Positions 1 through 9,855 of a DNA stretch of 64,000 nucleotides are shown piece by piece. A program made the translations under genes and the position numbers. The stretch is from assembly GCF_014898815.1 (NCBI RefSeq), contig NW_026515549.1, positions 1 to 64,000 on the forward strand, given 5' to 3'. How positions within the stretch are numbered: the first letter of the stretch is position 1; every line of letters begins with the position of its first letter. The notes under the pieces were generated by a model, which was given only the letters and a program-made list of their open reading frames with translations, ran no database searches and was not told the DNA's origin. The DNA is from Panonychus citri. Its lineage: Eukaryota > Arthropoda > Arachnida > Trombidiformes > Tetranychidae.

Positions 1-417
1 CTTGTTATCAACAATGAAACCCATGAGTTTTTCAAACTCCATTTCAAATATAAATCCGGTTTTCAACAATCCGATTTAGATGCCATAAATCATTACTTTT
101 CAGCCGGTCAAGTACACACACAACTTCTAGAAAAACTGGAATTCAAAAACGAAACATTCAGTATTATTCTGAGTAGCAATCCTACTTATTTAACATCACT
201 TATTATCTCAATCTTAATTACTTTAATCATTATAATCTTCCTTATCTACCGATACATTTACCCAAAAATCCAAACTATTATTCGCCGATATAAAACTAAA
301 TCAACGAAAGATGATACAAAAGATCCTAAAGAAGAACTACCACTAAATAATCTTGATACCGAACAAGATTCAACAGAAATAACAACTAAGAAACCCGTCA
401 TTTTATTCAAATTTTGA
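1..417 (+). CDS. 3' end of an unrecognised single-pass membrane protein (partial)
   Basis: The reading frame is open from the first base to a TGA at 415-417 (138 codons) and its start lies outside the window. The visible part has about 65 residues of polar, probably extracellular sequence. A strongly hydrophobic Ile/Leu-rich segment follows at about residues 68-88, then a basic stretch (Tyr-Arg, Arg-Arg, Lys) and an acidic, Thr-rich tail of about 45 residues. That layout is a type I membrane protein with a cytoplasmic tail. Given the retroelement debris nearby it could be the C-terminus of an envelope-like protein of an LTR element, but no diagnostic motif is visible, so this is a guess. It is convergent with the minus-strand gene that ends at 586. 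Confidence 0.45.
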   Translation, partial: LVINNETHEFFKLHFKYKSGFQQSDLDAINHYFSAGQVHTQLLEKLEFKNETFSIILSSNPTYLTSLIISILITLIIIIFLIYRYIYPKIQTIIRRYKTKSTKDDTKDPKEELPLNNLDTEQDSTEITTKKPVILFKF

Positions 418-453
418 ACAACATCGTCACCAACATCAACATCTTCATCACCC

Positions 454-484
<31 letters not shown>
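454..484. repeat. (CAT)n microsatellite
   Basis: About ten CAT/ATC triplets in a row, directly 3' of the partial membrane-protein gene. Bases 418-585 hold only this repeat and A-rich DNA. Confidence 0.9.
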
Positions 485-585
485 GATCATCGTCACCATC
501 AGTAAAAAAAAAAGGGGTCTAATAACAGAAAAGAATCAGAGGGAATCAAATCTTCTTTTATTATCAATAATGAGAAATAAACTTC

Positions 586-928
586 TCACCAAGATTTGAC
601 AGTATTAGCAGTATATATGACTCCACAAGCATATGATTGACAAATGAGTCGAACGTAAAATTTTTCATATACTTCGACCCCTTCGATCGAGTTGAGGTAA
701 TCTACAACCGCTTCATACCCCTCCTCTTGACCAGGAAAACGACACCCAGTTAATTCCGTCCATTTTCGCAAGAGCAAACCAATAGGAACATGTTCTTTTT
801 CCCAGACAGAGTTCCATTCCAATGTAGAAATCAACAGTCGAATAGCGTTATCTAGATAAGAAATTAAAATTATATATAAAAAAAGAAATAAAAATAAGAT
901 TTAATATTAGAAAAAAAAACTTACCCAT
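586..928 (-). CDS. small LOTUS/OST-HTH-like protein, two exons
   Basis: Exon 2 (851 down to 586) is open to a TGA at 588-586. It is preceded by an acceptor (AG at 853-852) and a 73-base intron (924-852) that begins GTAAGT. Upstream of the donor lies ATGG (928-925); joining gives ATG-GAT and one continuous 89-residue protein. The order of features matches a LOTUS/OST-HTH winged-helix fold: an N-terminal helix (DNAIRLLIS), a Val-Pro-Ile-Gly turn near residues 23-26, a Leu-rich helix, then GYEAVVDYLNSIEGVEVY (residues 47-63) and a closing strand YVRLI. LOTUS domains bind RNA or Vasa-type helicases in germ-line proteins. The similarity is from memory of the fold pattern, not from an alignment. 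The first coding exon holds only four bases, so a longer 5' part cannot be excluded. Confidence 0.45.
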
Positions 929-1718
929 AATAAACCAGCTAGAGATTAACACAAAAGAAAAGAGTTTGATTAATTGAATTCAACTTAACAAAAGAATAAC
1001 TTTTAATGATAATTGATTAAAAGAAGATTTTCCTTTTATACCTCACAAAATCAATTAAGCCAGGATAATCATTAAAACTCCTTATTTAGAATTATCAATT
1101 TCCGTAGTAAAAAGAGTAATCATTAATTTCCGTTAACTAACGATCAGAAGTCTATCAATAATTGAGGAAACCACAATCATTAAAACATTCAATAAAACAA
1201 GGCTTTTAATATGGAAGGATAATTATTATTAGAAAATACAAAGTTCAGAACTTGCTATTACAATGCGAAATTATTAAGTCATAATAAAATTAAAGATTAC
1301 AAAAAAAAAATTAAAACATTAGAATTAGTAGTAATTAGAATAAAATAGAGATTACAAAAAAAAAGAGAAAAACATTAATATTTAAAGTTAAGTAAAATAT
1401 ATGATTAAAATAAGAATTAAGGCCACTTGAGATTTTTTTTTTCCTTCCATTTTTTTGTATCCTAAACATAGAAAAAAAAAAAAAGTTTTCATTAGAAAAA
1501 GTTAAATTTGATACCATTTTTTGACCATCGATAACTCCGCCCCTTTTCAATTTAAAAATCAACAAAAATAAAATTAGATAGTTCAGACCTTGCCCTTTCA
1601 GAAAATATATATCATGACCCATAATCAGAACGAGGTATGACGAGGTGGCCAAAACTCGAATTTACTAACAAAAAGTATATAATATTAAAAATCAATTTTA
1701 CTTACTGTTATTGATAAG
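929..1718. other. A+T-rich spacer, no gene seen
   Basis: Poly-A and AT-rich DNA between two minus-strand genes. Open frames here are A/T runs with no protein-like composition and no convincing splice sites. Confidence 0.6.
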
Positions 1719-2407
1719 TTACTCACTAGGAGTAGTTGATGTTGATTTCCTTGGTCTTCCTCTCTTACCAACCAATGATTTATCCCGTTCATCTACCATT
1801 CCCTCAACCCACGTTTTCCTTATATTTGGTGGAACCTTAAATGACGTCCGACCTGTAGATGTCTTAGTCCAGAGCTTAGGATTAACGCAAATAAGATCTC
1901 TCCAAGGAAACCTTTTTGGAACCGAAGTTTTCGGAATGCTAGTACGATTCAATTCCTCTTCAGTACATCAAATTATGCACGCATATTTTCGCGCATCACC
2001 ATAATCTTTACCATACACATGATCCTTTAACATCCATAACTTTGTGAAATTGGTTTTAATATATACACCAAATAAAACTGGATACTTCTCAAGTCGCTCC
2101 TTGGCCTCCTTTTCCTGCTCAGTTATGGTTTTACCTTTCGTTACTTGAATCTTTTGCCCAAGTAACTTGCTCCTCCGGCGAAATTTCGACTGTCTTTTCT
2201 CTATCAAAATTCGTTATTCTTTCGACCTCAGCTATAAATTTACCATAATCGCCTCCAACGAGAACTTTACCATCTGGACGAACGGAATAATTGTGTACCT
2301 TTATCTCGGCAGTTGCATCTAAAACACTATTATAACGAATCGATGCTTTTGGAACTTGCCTTCTCTCTTTTCGTGACTTCTTACGTTTTCTTCTGGTACT
2401 ACTACTA

Positions 2408-2434
2408 CAGTAGGGAGCATAAAAAATGGCAATT
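2408..2434. repeat. left terminal inverted repeat of the Tc1 element
   Basis: 27 bases, exact reverse complement of 3668-3694; preceded by TA. Confidence 0.95.
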
Positions 2435-2584
2435 TTTGGTTACTTTTTGACCGGGAAAAAATAAGAATCCTTTTGTTTAAATTAATTGCAATTAAAATAT
2501 CCCGAAGACAAAGGATTAGATTAACTGTTTAGTTAATTTTGGCGCAAATTAGATCAAAACTTTTACCTAAATCGTGTGTTAATT

Positions 2585-3571
2585 ATGTCTAAAGTCGATT
2601 CTAAACAACGGAAGTGGACCGAAGTCCAGTTTTTCTTAGAAAATATTTCGGCTAATGTTCAAAGCTGTGCTAATGTGACCTCAACACCCTTGCGAACAGT
2701 GTACAGGTGGAAAAAGAGACTAGAGAAAGAAAATGTGTTGACAAGGAAACCAGGATCAGGTCGGAAACACAAGTTGGACGGAAGCGGTAGACGAGTGTTA
2801 GGAAGAATAGCCCAGAATAACCCAACAATCTCAAACAGTCGGATCGCTAATCGACTAAAGGACTTAGGTCATCCACAGGTCAGTCGATTTACAATTGGCC
2901 GTGAGCTTAAAAATATCAATATTGATCGTTTTAGGCCATTAATTAAGCCGTTATTAACGGAAAAACATATTGATGAGCGGCTTAAGTTTTGTCGGGATAA
3001 TCGTGACACTGACTGGACTAAGGTCATTTTTTCGGACGAGTCGTCTTTTCAGTTGTACTCGAATAAACAATTAATGCTAGGGAAAGAAAGGGCGATCATT
3101 GGTCGACCTAAATTCCCGCCAAAGTTCATGGTTTGGGGAGCAATTTCTATTCGAGGAACATCACCTTTGAAATTATGTACTCGAACTATGGACTCAGGTG
3201 AATATATCCTGACCTTGGAACAATTTCTTCTCCCTACCATGGATACTTTGTATCCAGATAAGTTTATTTTTCAGCATGATAATGCCACTTGTCACTGTTC
3301 GAACGTTACAAAGGATTTTCTTGCGAAAAACGCGATTTCGGTACTAAAGTGGCCTCCGAACTCACCTGATCTAAATCCGATCGAAAATTGTTGGGGATTG
3401 ATGAAGGTCAAGTTAGCTAAGAAAAATATTACAAATTTGAATCAATTGAAACATGAGGTTGAGTTAATTTGGAATGATTTAGGTCATGATTATCTGACTT
3501 CGCTAATTAATTCAATGTCCGATCGGATAAGATCATGTTTGGAGGCCAAAGGTAAACACACTGATTACTAA
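2585..3571 (+). CDS. Tc1-family DD34E transposase
   Basis: An intact 328-residue frame starts at ATG 2585 and ends TAA at 3571, the usual length for Tc1 transposases. The N-terminal ~110 residues form the paired-like helix-turn-helix region, with a basic linker (KPGSGRKHK, residues 56-64). The catalytic domain shows the DDE triad: D151 in VIFSDESSF, D232 in FQHDNATCH and E267 in PDLNPIENCW. Exactly 34 residues separate the second and third acids, which defines DD34E. The enzyme cuts and pastes the element at TA sites, acting on the flanking 27-base inverted repeats. No stop, frameshift or catalytic substitution is visible, so it could be active. It lies on the strand opposite the host gene it interrupts. 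Confidence 0.97.
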   Translation: MSKVDSKQRKWTEVQFFLENISANVQSCANVTSTPLRTVYRWKKRLEKENVLTRKPGSGRKHKLDGSGRRVLGRIAQNNPTISNSRIANRLKDLGHPQVSRFTIGRELKNINIDRFRPLIKPLLTEKHIDERLKFCRDNRDTDWTKVIFSDESSFQLYSNKQLMLGKERAIIGRPKFPPKFMVWGAISIRGTSPLKLCTRTMDSGEYILTLEQFLLPTMDTLYPDKFIFQHDNATCHCSNVTKDFLAKNAISVLKWPPNSPDLNPIENCWGLMKVKLAKKNITNLNQLKHEVELIWNDLGHDYLTSLINSMSDRIRSCLEAKGKHTDY

Positions 3572-3667
3572 TTAGTATCCATAATCGAAGCCTTATGTGT
3601 AACAATTAATTAACTGAAATTTTCATTAAAATCAAATGAGTATTCACCATGAAATCACATGGACAGT

Positions 3668-3694
3668 AATTGCCATTTTTTATGCTCCCTACTG
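3668..3694. repeat. right terminal inverted repeat of the Tc1 element
   Basis: 27 bases, exact reverse complement of 2408-2434; followed by TA. Confidence 0.95.
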
Positions 3695-3745
3695 TACTAC
3701 TGGAAGCCGAGCTTACGCAACTTTCAAAACCATCGCTCGTCCGAT

Positions 3746-3890
3746 CACCATTACCACCATTACCATCACCATCACCACCATTATTACCATCACCATTACC
3801 ACCATTACCATCACCATTACCGCCATTATTACCATCACCATTACCACCATTATTACCATCATCATTACCAACATTATTACCGTCACCATT
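3746..3890 (-). repeat. triplet repeat encoding a Gly/Asn/Asp tract
   Basis: On the plus strand this is imperfect ACC/ATT/ATC triplets. On the minus strand it is in frame with the host gene and encodes repeats of Gly, Asn and Asp. All three plus-strand frames are open only because of the triplet composition. Confidence 0.8.
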
Positions 3891-4450
3891 TTCGTTACTA
3901 TCAGCATTCCCTTCGTCAGCAACATTCATATCAACTGATAACTGACCATCATCATTTGGATCTGGAACTATCCCCGGTGTAGTTGGTAAATCAAAACTAT
4001 CCTCAGAGTCATGTCCATCAACTTGCTTATTGGCCATATCCTTATTCGGGACTCGATTATTAACTGGTGTTGTTGATGACATTTCGACCTGGCCAGACCC
4101 ACCTGAATTGTTATCAACCTCATCGGCTGCAAAAACTAACAATAAAAAGAAAAACAGGACGAAAATTTCATTAGTAAATCACCAGAAACATCAAAATCAA
4201 ACTTAAAAGAAATTTTCAAAAAAGTGATTTAAATCAAAAACGATAGATGGCGGCACGGGTTCCATAAAAAGATTCGTCTAGAAAAAAAAATTTTCTATCT
4301 GACTATTACAATAAATCTTCTAAGTTTTTAGGGAGCTAACGAGGGAGCCATCAAAAAGAAAGAATAACAATAATTAAAAAAATAAAAACACTCACCCGAG
4401 ACGAATCCGAAGACCAAAATTGAAAAAGTGACCATCATCAGAATCCTCAT

Positions 4451-4909
4451 ATTGAGACGAGCACGAATATATAAAAAACTAAAAATATAAAAATATTGAT
4501 GCACAAAAATATAAAAAACAAAAGAATAATCACAAAAAAAAATATATACTTTGTTGATTGTTTTGATTCACCATATGTTTCCCATGAGCTCCATCTAGGG
4601 TGCGTTAGCATCGACTTCCCGGTAAATTCAAACACACCAAACTTGGAAATTATTTCCGCTTATCCATATAAGTACCTGTTTTGTCACAATCACCGTTAAT
4701 CATCATAGGAGTCTTTTCCGTCTCCTTCAGTCAAACTCAGTATAAAAACAATCAGTGAACCATTGTTATCTTCACTTAATCAAAATCTACAATCCAGTAA
4801 ACATCACCCAGTGCTCCTCAACAGTAAATAATACAACAGTAATCCATCTTAACCCAGTGATTATCACCAATTAGTTTATATTAGTTGATCATCTCTTACC
4901 AACTTCATC
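4451..4909. other. spacer; possible leader of a retroelement
   Basis: No gene seen. A TATAAAAA box lies at about 4741, 170 bases before the gag-like ATG, and could be the promoter or leader of the decayed LTR element. I could not find a matching 5' LTR. Confidence 0.35.
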
Positions 4910-5565
4910 ATGAGTCTCAGCAAAATGATAAATGTTAATGTGCACGTCCCATTGTTTGATGGATTCGAACCTTCAGTTAAAGATTGGCTAAGTGATTACA
5001 ACAAATTACAACTATTATTGGCTGGTCAGATCAAGATCGACTGATCAAATTTTCTGAATTCCTAACTGGGTAAAACTTCTATTCAAAGAAGAATATTCTG
5101 GAAATGACAACTTCCTCACAATTGGAAGCTAAAGAAAGATTGGCCAAAGACTTTACTCCAAACATCTACAACCAAGATAAAAAGAAGGAGCTGTTAAACA
5201 AGCCAAAATCACCCTTCTTAACTTCACCAGACGAAATTTGTCATAAAATTATGAAGTCACAACAAGAAAATGGAACATCTGGATACGTTACCATCGATAT
5301 CATCTTGGATATAGCGAGTACACTAGTTGAAAACGCTCGTCATCTCTCTAGGCTTCAATCGAAAGAGCCAACAGAACGAAAGCTTATATGTTACTTCTGC
5401 AATGAACCCGGTCATATTCCACAAAATTGCCAAAAACTTAAACGTGAACGAAAGTTCGCAGTTCGTAGTCCAACATGTGACAGTTCATCTTCATCAAATT
5501 GGCGATCAACATCCTCTGAAACTAAAATTCATAAGGATCCACGACTCAGTAAGAACAGTAACTGA
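4910..5565 (+). pseudogene. decayed gag-like gene with CCHC zinc knuckle
   Basis: From ATG 4910 the frame encodes a gag-type start (PLFDGFEPSVKDWLSDYNK, then a Leu-rich helix) and stops after 43 residues. The typical gag continuation (GWSDQDRLIKFSEFLTG) is found one frame away, and the following part in yet another frame, so several indels have occurred. The segment from 5104 to the TAA at 5565 is open for 153 residues. It carries one zinc knuckle, CYFCNEPGHIPQNC (CX2CX4HX4C), the nucleocapsid signature of LTR retroelements. No protease, reverse transcriptase or integrase follows: the gene runs straight into a purine tract and an LTR, so pol has been deleted. Confidence 0.75.
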
Positions 5566-5590
5566 AACAAGGGACTGTTTCAACTTCTAG

Positions 5591-5600
5591 TCGGGGGACA
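5591..5600 (+). other. polypurine tract before the LTR
   Basis: TCGGGGGACA directly abuts the TG that opens the LTR, the expected position of the plus-strand primer of an LTR retrotransposon. Confidence 0.55.
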
Positions 5601-6108
5601 TGTAACGTAAATTTTAGTCCCATCATTCATATCCGACTATAATCTCTCTAAGGATATATCCGTTTATAATCTTCAATAACCAATAACTAATTAAACCTTA
5701 ATTGGATACTTCCTTTCATAATTAATGTATTCTTCCAAATATGACTATTACTATATTTGGACCATAATTATTAACCACAATTATTATTTTCTACTAACCG
5801 ACAAAGATGACTAAATATCCGACTCACGAATCGTTTGTGACTCCCGATAATCTTGTATAAAACAAGATTATCTACACAGTGAAACTCCACTTCAATTAGA
5901 ATCATCATAACATTCAAGTTAACCATTCTAATAGATTTCACTTTGTCATCACCCTTTTAATCAAGTTAACCCATTCCAATATTCTGTGTAATTCATCACA
6001 ATCATTTAATCAACTATTGGACAATAAAGTTAAATTGTTTTAGTTAAAGTTATCTACACGGTATCATTTAATTCATTTATCACTCATCAAGTAACTTTTT
6101 ACGTTACA
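5601..6108 (+). repeat. LTR of a retrotransposon, 508 bp
   Basis: It starts TGTAACGTAAA and ends TTTACGTTACA, a perfect 11-base terminal inverted repeat with TG...CA ends. An internal TATAAAA-like box is present at about 5858. It follows a purine tract and a gag relic, so it is probably the 3' LTR of an element that lost pol. It could instead be a solo LTR beside unrelated gag debris. Confidence 0.75.
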
Positions 6109-6123
6109 CTAATCAAAATCTAA

Positions 6124-6449
6124 TCACTTGACAGTAACTAAAACAACATCAGATTCTGGTTATGCTTCTGAAGCATCTTGGCCAAACATGTCGTTAACTG
6201 GACAATTACCTTGTGCCCAGGGGACAATCAATTCCAATACATTTTTGAGATTTCATGAAGCAACGGACGAGAAAAAATTAACTGGTAAAACAATTAATCT
6301 AATCACCATTACAATCAATAGCAATTCCAATCAGTGCTGCTAATTATGCAACTTATGTTGAACGACAACCAATGTTAATTTTCCAACAACAACAACAACC
6401 ATCAGCTCAACGTTTCAATGGGAATTATAATCGAGGAACAATTTATTAA
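6124..6449 (+). pseudogene. unrecognised coding fragment ending in a Gln-rich tail
   Basis: Directly after the LTR the frame from about 6125 is protein-like (SDSGYASEASWP, then LRFHEATDEKKLTG). It runs to a TAA near 6343. A second frame, shifted by one, carries the protein-like end SAANYATYVERQPML, five Gln and a TAA at 6447-6449. The two would join in frame if GTAAAA...AATAG (37 bases) were an intron, which is unusually short, so a one-base frameshift is the alternative. The start is missing, possibly because the LTR element inserted at 6108. No family recognised. Confidence 0.35.
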
Positions 6450-8010
6450 TTGTTTGACCGAAATAATTGTAATGGTCTTAATTGCATTCCAATTAATCAG
6501 GATCTCAATACATTGGATATACACACAAATAGTGATAATTTTATAACCAAAGAAACATAAACTTGATGCCAAAACCTAATTATAAACTTAATTGTCGTAA
6601 AAATTGATTAACTTGATTGTTGATTAGATTGTTTCGGCCATCTTGATGATAACATTTTAAACAGTAGCTGAAAGATATTGGTGATGATTAATAATCAGAA
6701 AATTATTGTTGATTGTAATTACTGTTGATCAACAACGGAAAAGATTAACAATTAGATTTGTACAGAAAAGGATTCACATTATTTCACAATTTATGTTAAT
6801 CTTGTTGCTTTCATGGCAAAATCTTTTTCCATCAGAACTGGACATCATTTGGTCAGAATCTTTTCCCTTGTTCAACCGCCCAACAATCAATTATCATGAT
6901 AATTCAGTTTTCTTTAATTTAATTGATTACTGGTAGTGTATAAATCACTGTACATAAATTTAAGTAAATTAACTTTACCACTGATTATTAATTAAAAACA
7001 AATCAATTTTGTTGAGGGACTCATCGGATTGACAATTTAACTAATTAAACTTTTTTACCCGCTCTCTATGCGCTGATTTGTTTCAAATGGAAACCGTTAA
7101 TTAATCTTGTTATTAATAAATTGCTTTTATGTGTATAACTATTCAGGCTGTTATTATGTTATTTATTATCATGTTCAGTAATCAATAAGATGAAGATAAT
7201 ATTTCATAAGAGTTTAACTGATTTTCACTATTAAAGTTGGATTAATATGATAACAAATTGATCATGATCAGTCAATCCTAAAATTAATACAATTAAACAA
7301 AGTTAATCATGATTAATATACAAAACTTTTGGTTTCTTTGCTTCCAATATATTTGTTAATCATTTATTACTATTTCAACACAATACAAAATGGGATTAAA
7401 TTGTTATCATCTCTATTTACTTATTAATCTTACCTGGCGGCGATTCAAATAAAAAGGTGTCAATGAAATGATGATGATTACAATCAAATTTAATTGTAGT
7501 AATAATCATCAAAAAATAATAAATAAAACAAGTCAAAATTTATTTAACCTTCGAGGAGTACTCGAAGAGGCAAAAACATTAGGACATTGTAAAAACGATG
7601 AAAAGGTTGGAAACCGAATTAGATAATTTTTATTTATTATATTTATTTTTTATTTATATATTTTTAATAAAATTTTTTCTTCTTTTCAACGAGAAAAATT
7701 TTTACTGTTTTTTTGTTGTTCTGTTGTTGTGACGAGATAATTTCGTTCCAAAGAAAAGTAGCTCAAAGTATTTGAAATGATAAAGATAGTTGTGTGAAAG
7801 AAACGGACTTGTATGTGAGGTTATCAGGGACACATAATAATGACCAGTACCAGGTAGAAACAAGGTCATTTGACCGTCATTTTACTCGAAGATGATGATA
7901 ATGATGTAGTTACATTGTTATTCTCTGTCTTTTCATCAAAATATTACAACATTGATTCCGGAAATTGTGTAAAAAAGTATTCAATTTACAAAAACTTATT
8001 GCCATTATAG
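6450..8010. other. A+T-rich spacer, no gene seen
   Basis: No splice-supported frame. A short palindrome CTTCGAG-n5-CTCGAAG lies at about 7553-7571 and a T/A-rich run at 7620-7680. Confidence 0.55.
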
Positions 8011-8669
8011 CCACCTCAAAGGGTCGAGATCGAGTTTTTACACCCAGAAAGTTTCAATTAACCATAGAAAAGGGTAGAGATTGAGTTTTTACAGAAAGTT
8101 TCAATTAACCATAGAAAAGGGTCGAGATTGATTCTTTCCACCCAGAAAGTTTTAATTAACTATAGTAAAGGGTCGAGATTGATTCTTTTCACCCAGAAAG
8201 TTTCAATTAACTATAGTAAAGGGTCGAGATTGATTCTTTTCCACCCAGAAAGTTTCAATTAACTATAGTAAAGGGTCGAGATTGATTCTTTTTTACACCC
8301 AGAAAGTTCCAATTAACTATTGAAAAGGGTCGAGATTGATTCTTTTCACCCAGAAAGTTTCAATCAACCACCTCAAAGGGTCGAGATTGAGTTTTTGAAA
8401 GTTTCAATTAACCATAGAAAAGGGTCGAGATTGATTCTTTTCCACCCAGAAAGTATCAATTAACTATAGTAAAGGGTCGAGATTGAGTTTTTTACACCCA
8501 GAAAGTTTCAATTAACTATTGAAAAGGGTCGAGATTGATTCTTTTCCACCCAGAAAGTTATAATTAACTATAGTAAAGGGTCGAGATTGATTCTTTTTCA
8601 CCCAGAAAGTTTCAATCAACCACCTCAAAGGGTCGAGATCGAGTTTTTTACACCCAGAAAGTTTCAATC
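8011..8669. repeat. minisatellite, about 13 copies of a ~51-bp unit
   Basis: Each unit contains GGGTCGAGATTGA, TTCTTTTCACCCAGAAAG and TTTCAATTAACTATAG. The GGGTCGAGAT motif recurs at about 8021, 8071, 8120, 8170, 8221, 8272, 8327, 8378, 8425, 8474, 8527, 8578 and 8629. Units vary in length (47-55) and in a switch between GATTC and GAGTT and between CTATAGTAAA and CCACCTCAAA, so at least two subtypes are interleaved. Confidence 0.95.
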
Positions 8670-9099
8670 CTGGGAATTGAGTAGCAACAGGAAAACACCA
8701 AATAAAAAGAAGACTCAAGTTCACAACTAGAAATAAAATCAACTTTTAAAAGGAAAAAAGAAAGGAAAAGAAAAGAAAAGAAACAAATGCCATCTTTCGA
8801 TAAGTTTCTATCTTCTCTTTACGCATCTGTTTGTTTTCTCCTCTTTTCTATTTGGTCTCTAGGTTACGAACTAGATCAGCGGAACAACACTAAACTAGAA
8901 ATTCTTTGGAAGAGTAAAGTGTTATGGCTCATTAACCTAAAAGGTAGAATAGTCCTCAAGCCTAAATAACCAGAGAGGATTCTAATCCTAATCGAATAAT
9001 CGAATATAATTCTAATCAGTTTTCACCTCTCATTCTTGTTTAGTAAATGAAAAGTGATCATTGCAATAGAAACCAAAGAAATAAAAGTGAAAAAGGTAA
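8670..9099. other. spacer with AAAAG-rich tract and one short ATG frame
   Basis: An AAAAG/AAAGG purine tract (8750-8787) is followed by an ATG frame of 60 residues (8787-8969). It has a hydrophobic start but no family resemblance or splice context, so I do not call it a gene. Confidence 0.4.
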
Positions 9100-9533
9100 G
9101 ACTTCGGATTAGGTCCGCACGTTTAGAGACCTGAAATTTTTTGTATTGTGTGACCTTGACTTGATGCTTAACTGAATCTAGTACTTCTATATGTAGTGGT
9201 TCATTAATTATAGTAAAAGACGAATAAAGTCTCATAAAGAACACACTATAAGTACTCATCCGTGGTAGCTAGAGTCTTAATTTTTTTCATGATAATACTT
9301 CATAACATAAGGTATAACATATACAAAAATCAAGAGGTAAAAAGAATTAGTATGTATACAGGAAAACTTCATTTTTACCCATAGAGCTCTATGGCAAAAT
9401 CCAACTTTGAAGCCCTGTATCTCAGGAACTAGATCTTTCCTCAATTCCACACTCGCACATAATATGTAGTTTGACATGAGCTATATGTACAAAAAATATC
9501 AGGTCTCTAAACGTGCGGACCTAATCCGAAGTC
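9100..9533. mobile_element. 434-bp inverted-repeat element (MITE-like)
   Basis: The ends are perfect 35-base inverted repeats (9100-9134 and 9499-9533) beginning GACTTCGGATTAGGTCC. The interior is A+T-rich and non-coding. No clear target-site duplication is visible. It is a non-autonomous DNA element or a foldback; the family is not recognised. Confidence 0.8.
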
Positions 9534-9855
9534 CAGCCGTGAAAAATAAGAAAACGTTTCAGAAATTTTGTTCTTTTTCTCATGTGGTATCAGTTTTTTG
9601 GATTTGATTTTAAAATTTGAAATTTCATTTTTCACAATAAATTGCTACAGTTTATGATCAGTGACCATTTTCCCGAATGGAATTAGTGTTTGGTGTCTGA
9701 TAATTTGAAACTACTGTTTCTAAACACACCTTATTCATTGAAACCTTCTCAAGGTTGCACAATTAATTCATAGCTTTCAGGTTTCTCTGTGCTTCAAACT
9801 ATTGTTTCAAGTCTCTTTCGGTCTGCTGATAAGACTCTTATCCATTTATGAAACC

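Larger units (their letters stand above)
2408..3694 (+). mobile_element. complete Tc1-family DNA transposon, 1,287 bp
   Basis: The element has perfect 27-base terminal inverted repeats (2408-2434 and 3668-3694) beginning CAGTAGGGAGC. It is flanked by the TA duplication typical of Tc1/mariner (2406-2407 and 3695-3696). It contains one uninterrupted transposase gene. Identical ends and an intact frame point to a recent insertion. It sits inside the minus-strand gene described at 1719-4450 and splits it. Confidence 0.95.
1719..4450 (-). pseudogene. interrupted gene: signal-peptide exon, Gly/Asn/Asp repeat, basic AT-hook-like tail
   Basis: Exon 1 (4450-4396) starts ATG and encodes 18 residues of a good signal peptide (MRILMMVTFSILVFGFVS). 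It ends at a GTGAGT donor. A 269-base intron (4395-4127) leads to exon 2 at 4126 in the right phase. Exon 2 encodes an acidic Ser/Asn-rich stretch, then GDGNNGGN-type repeats. At the TA at 3695-3696 it is cut by a Tc1 insertion. Across the element (rejoining at 2407) the same frame continues with a run of Arg/Lys and about 80 protein-like residues, then meets a stop at 2133-2131. A second frame (2207-1968) and, after a TGA at 1970-1968, its continuation to 1719 are also protein-like. They end with a GKRGRPRK AT-hook-like motif. So it carries an insertion, a frameshift and a stop. The C-terminal part faintly recalls a BEN domain; a signal peptide with a DNA-binding tail is odd, so exon 1 may belong to another transcript. 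Confidence 0.5.

Noticed and set aside
1335..1652. Minus-strand 105-codon frame rich in Phe, Lys and Ile
   Set aside because: Made of poly-A/poly-T runs; no protein-like pattern or splice support.
3636..3982. Several overlapping plus-strand frames rich in His, Thr, Ile or Pro
   Set aside because: All are translations of the ACC/ATT/ATC triplet tract that encodes the Gly/Asn/Asp repeat on the minus strand.
4961..4985. GATTCGAACC resembling a tRNA T-arm
   Set aside because: It lies inside the gag-like frame and no acceptor or anticodon stem can be drawn around it.
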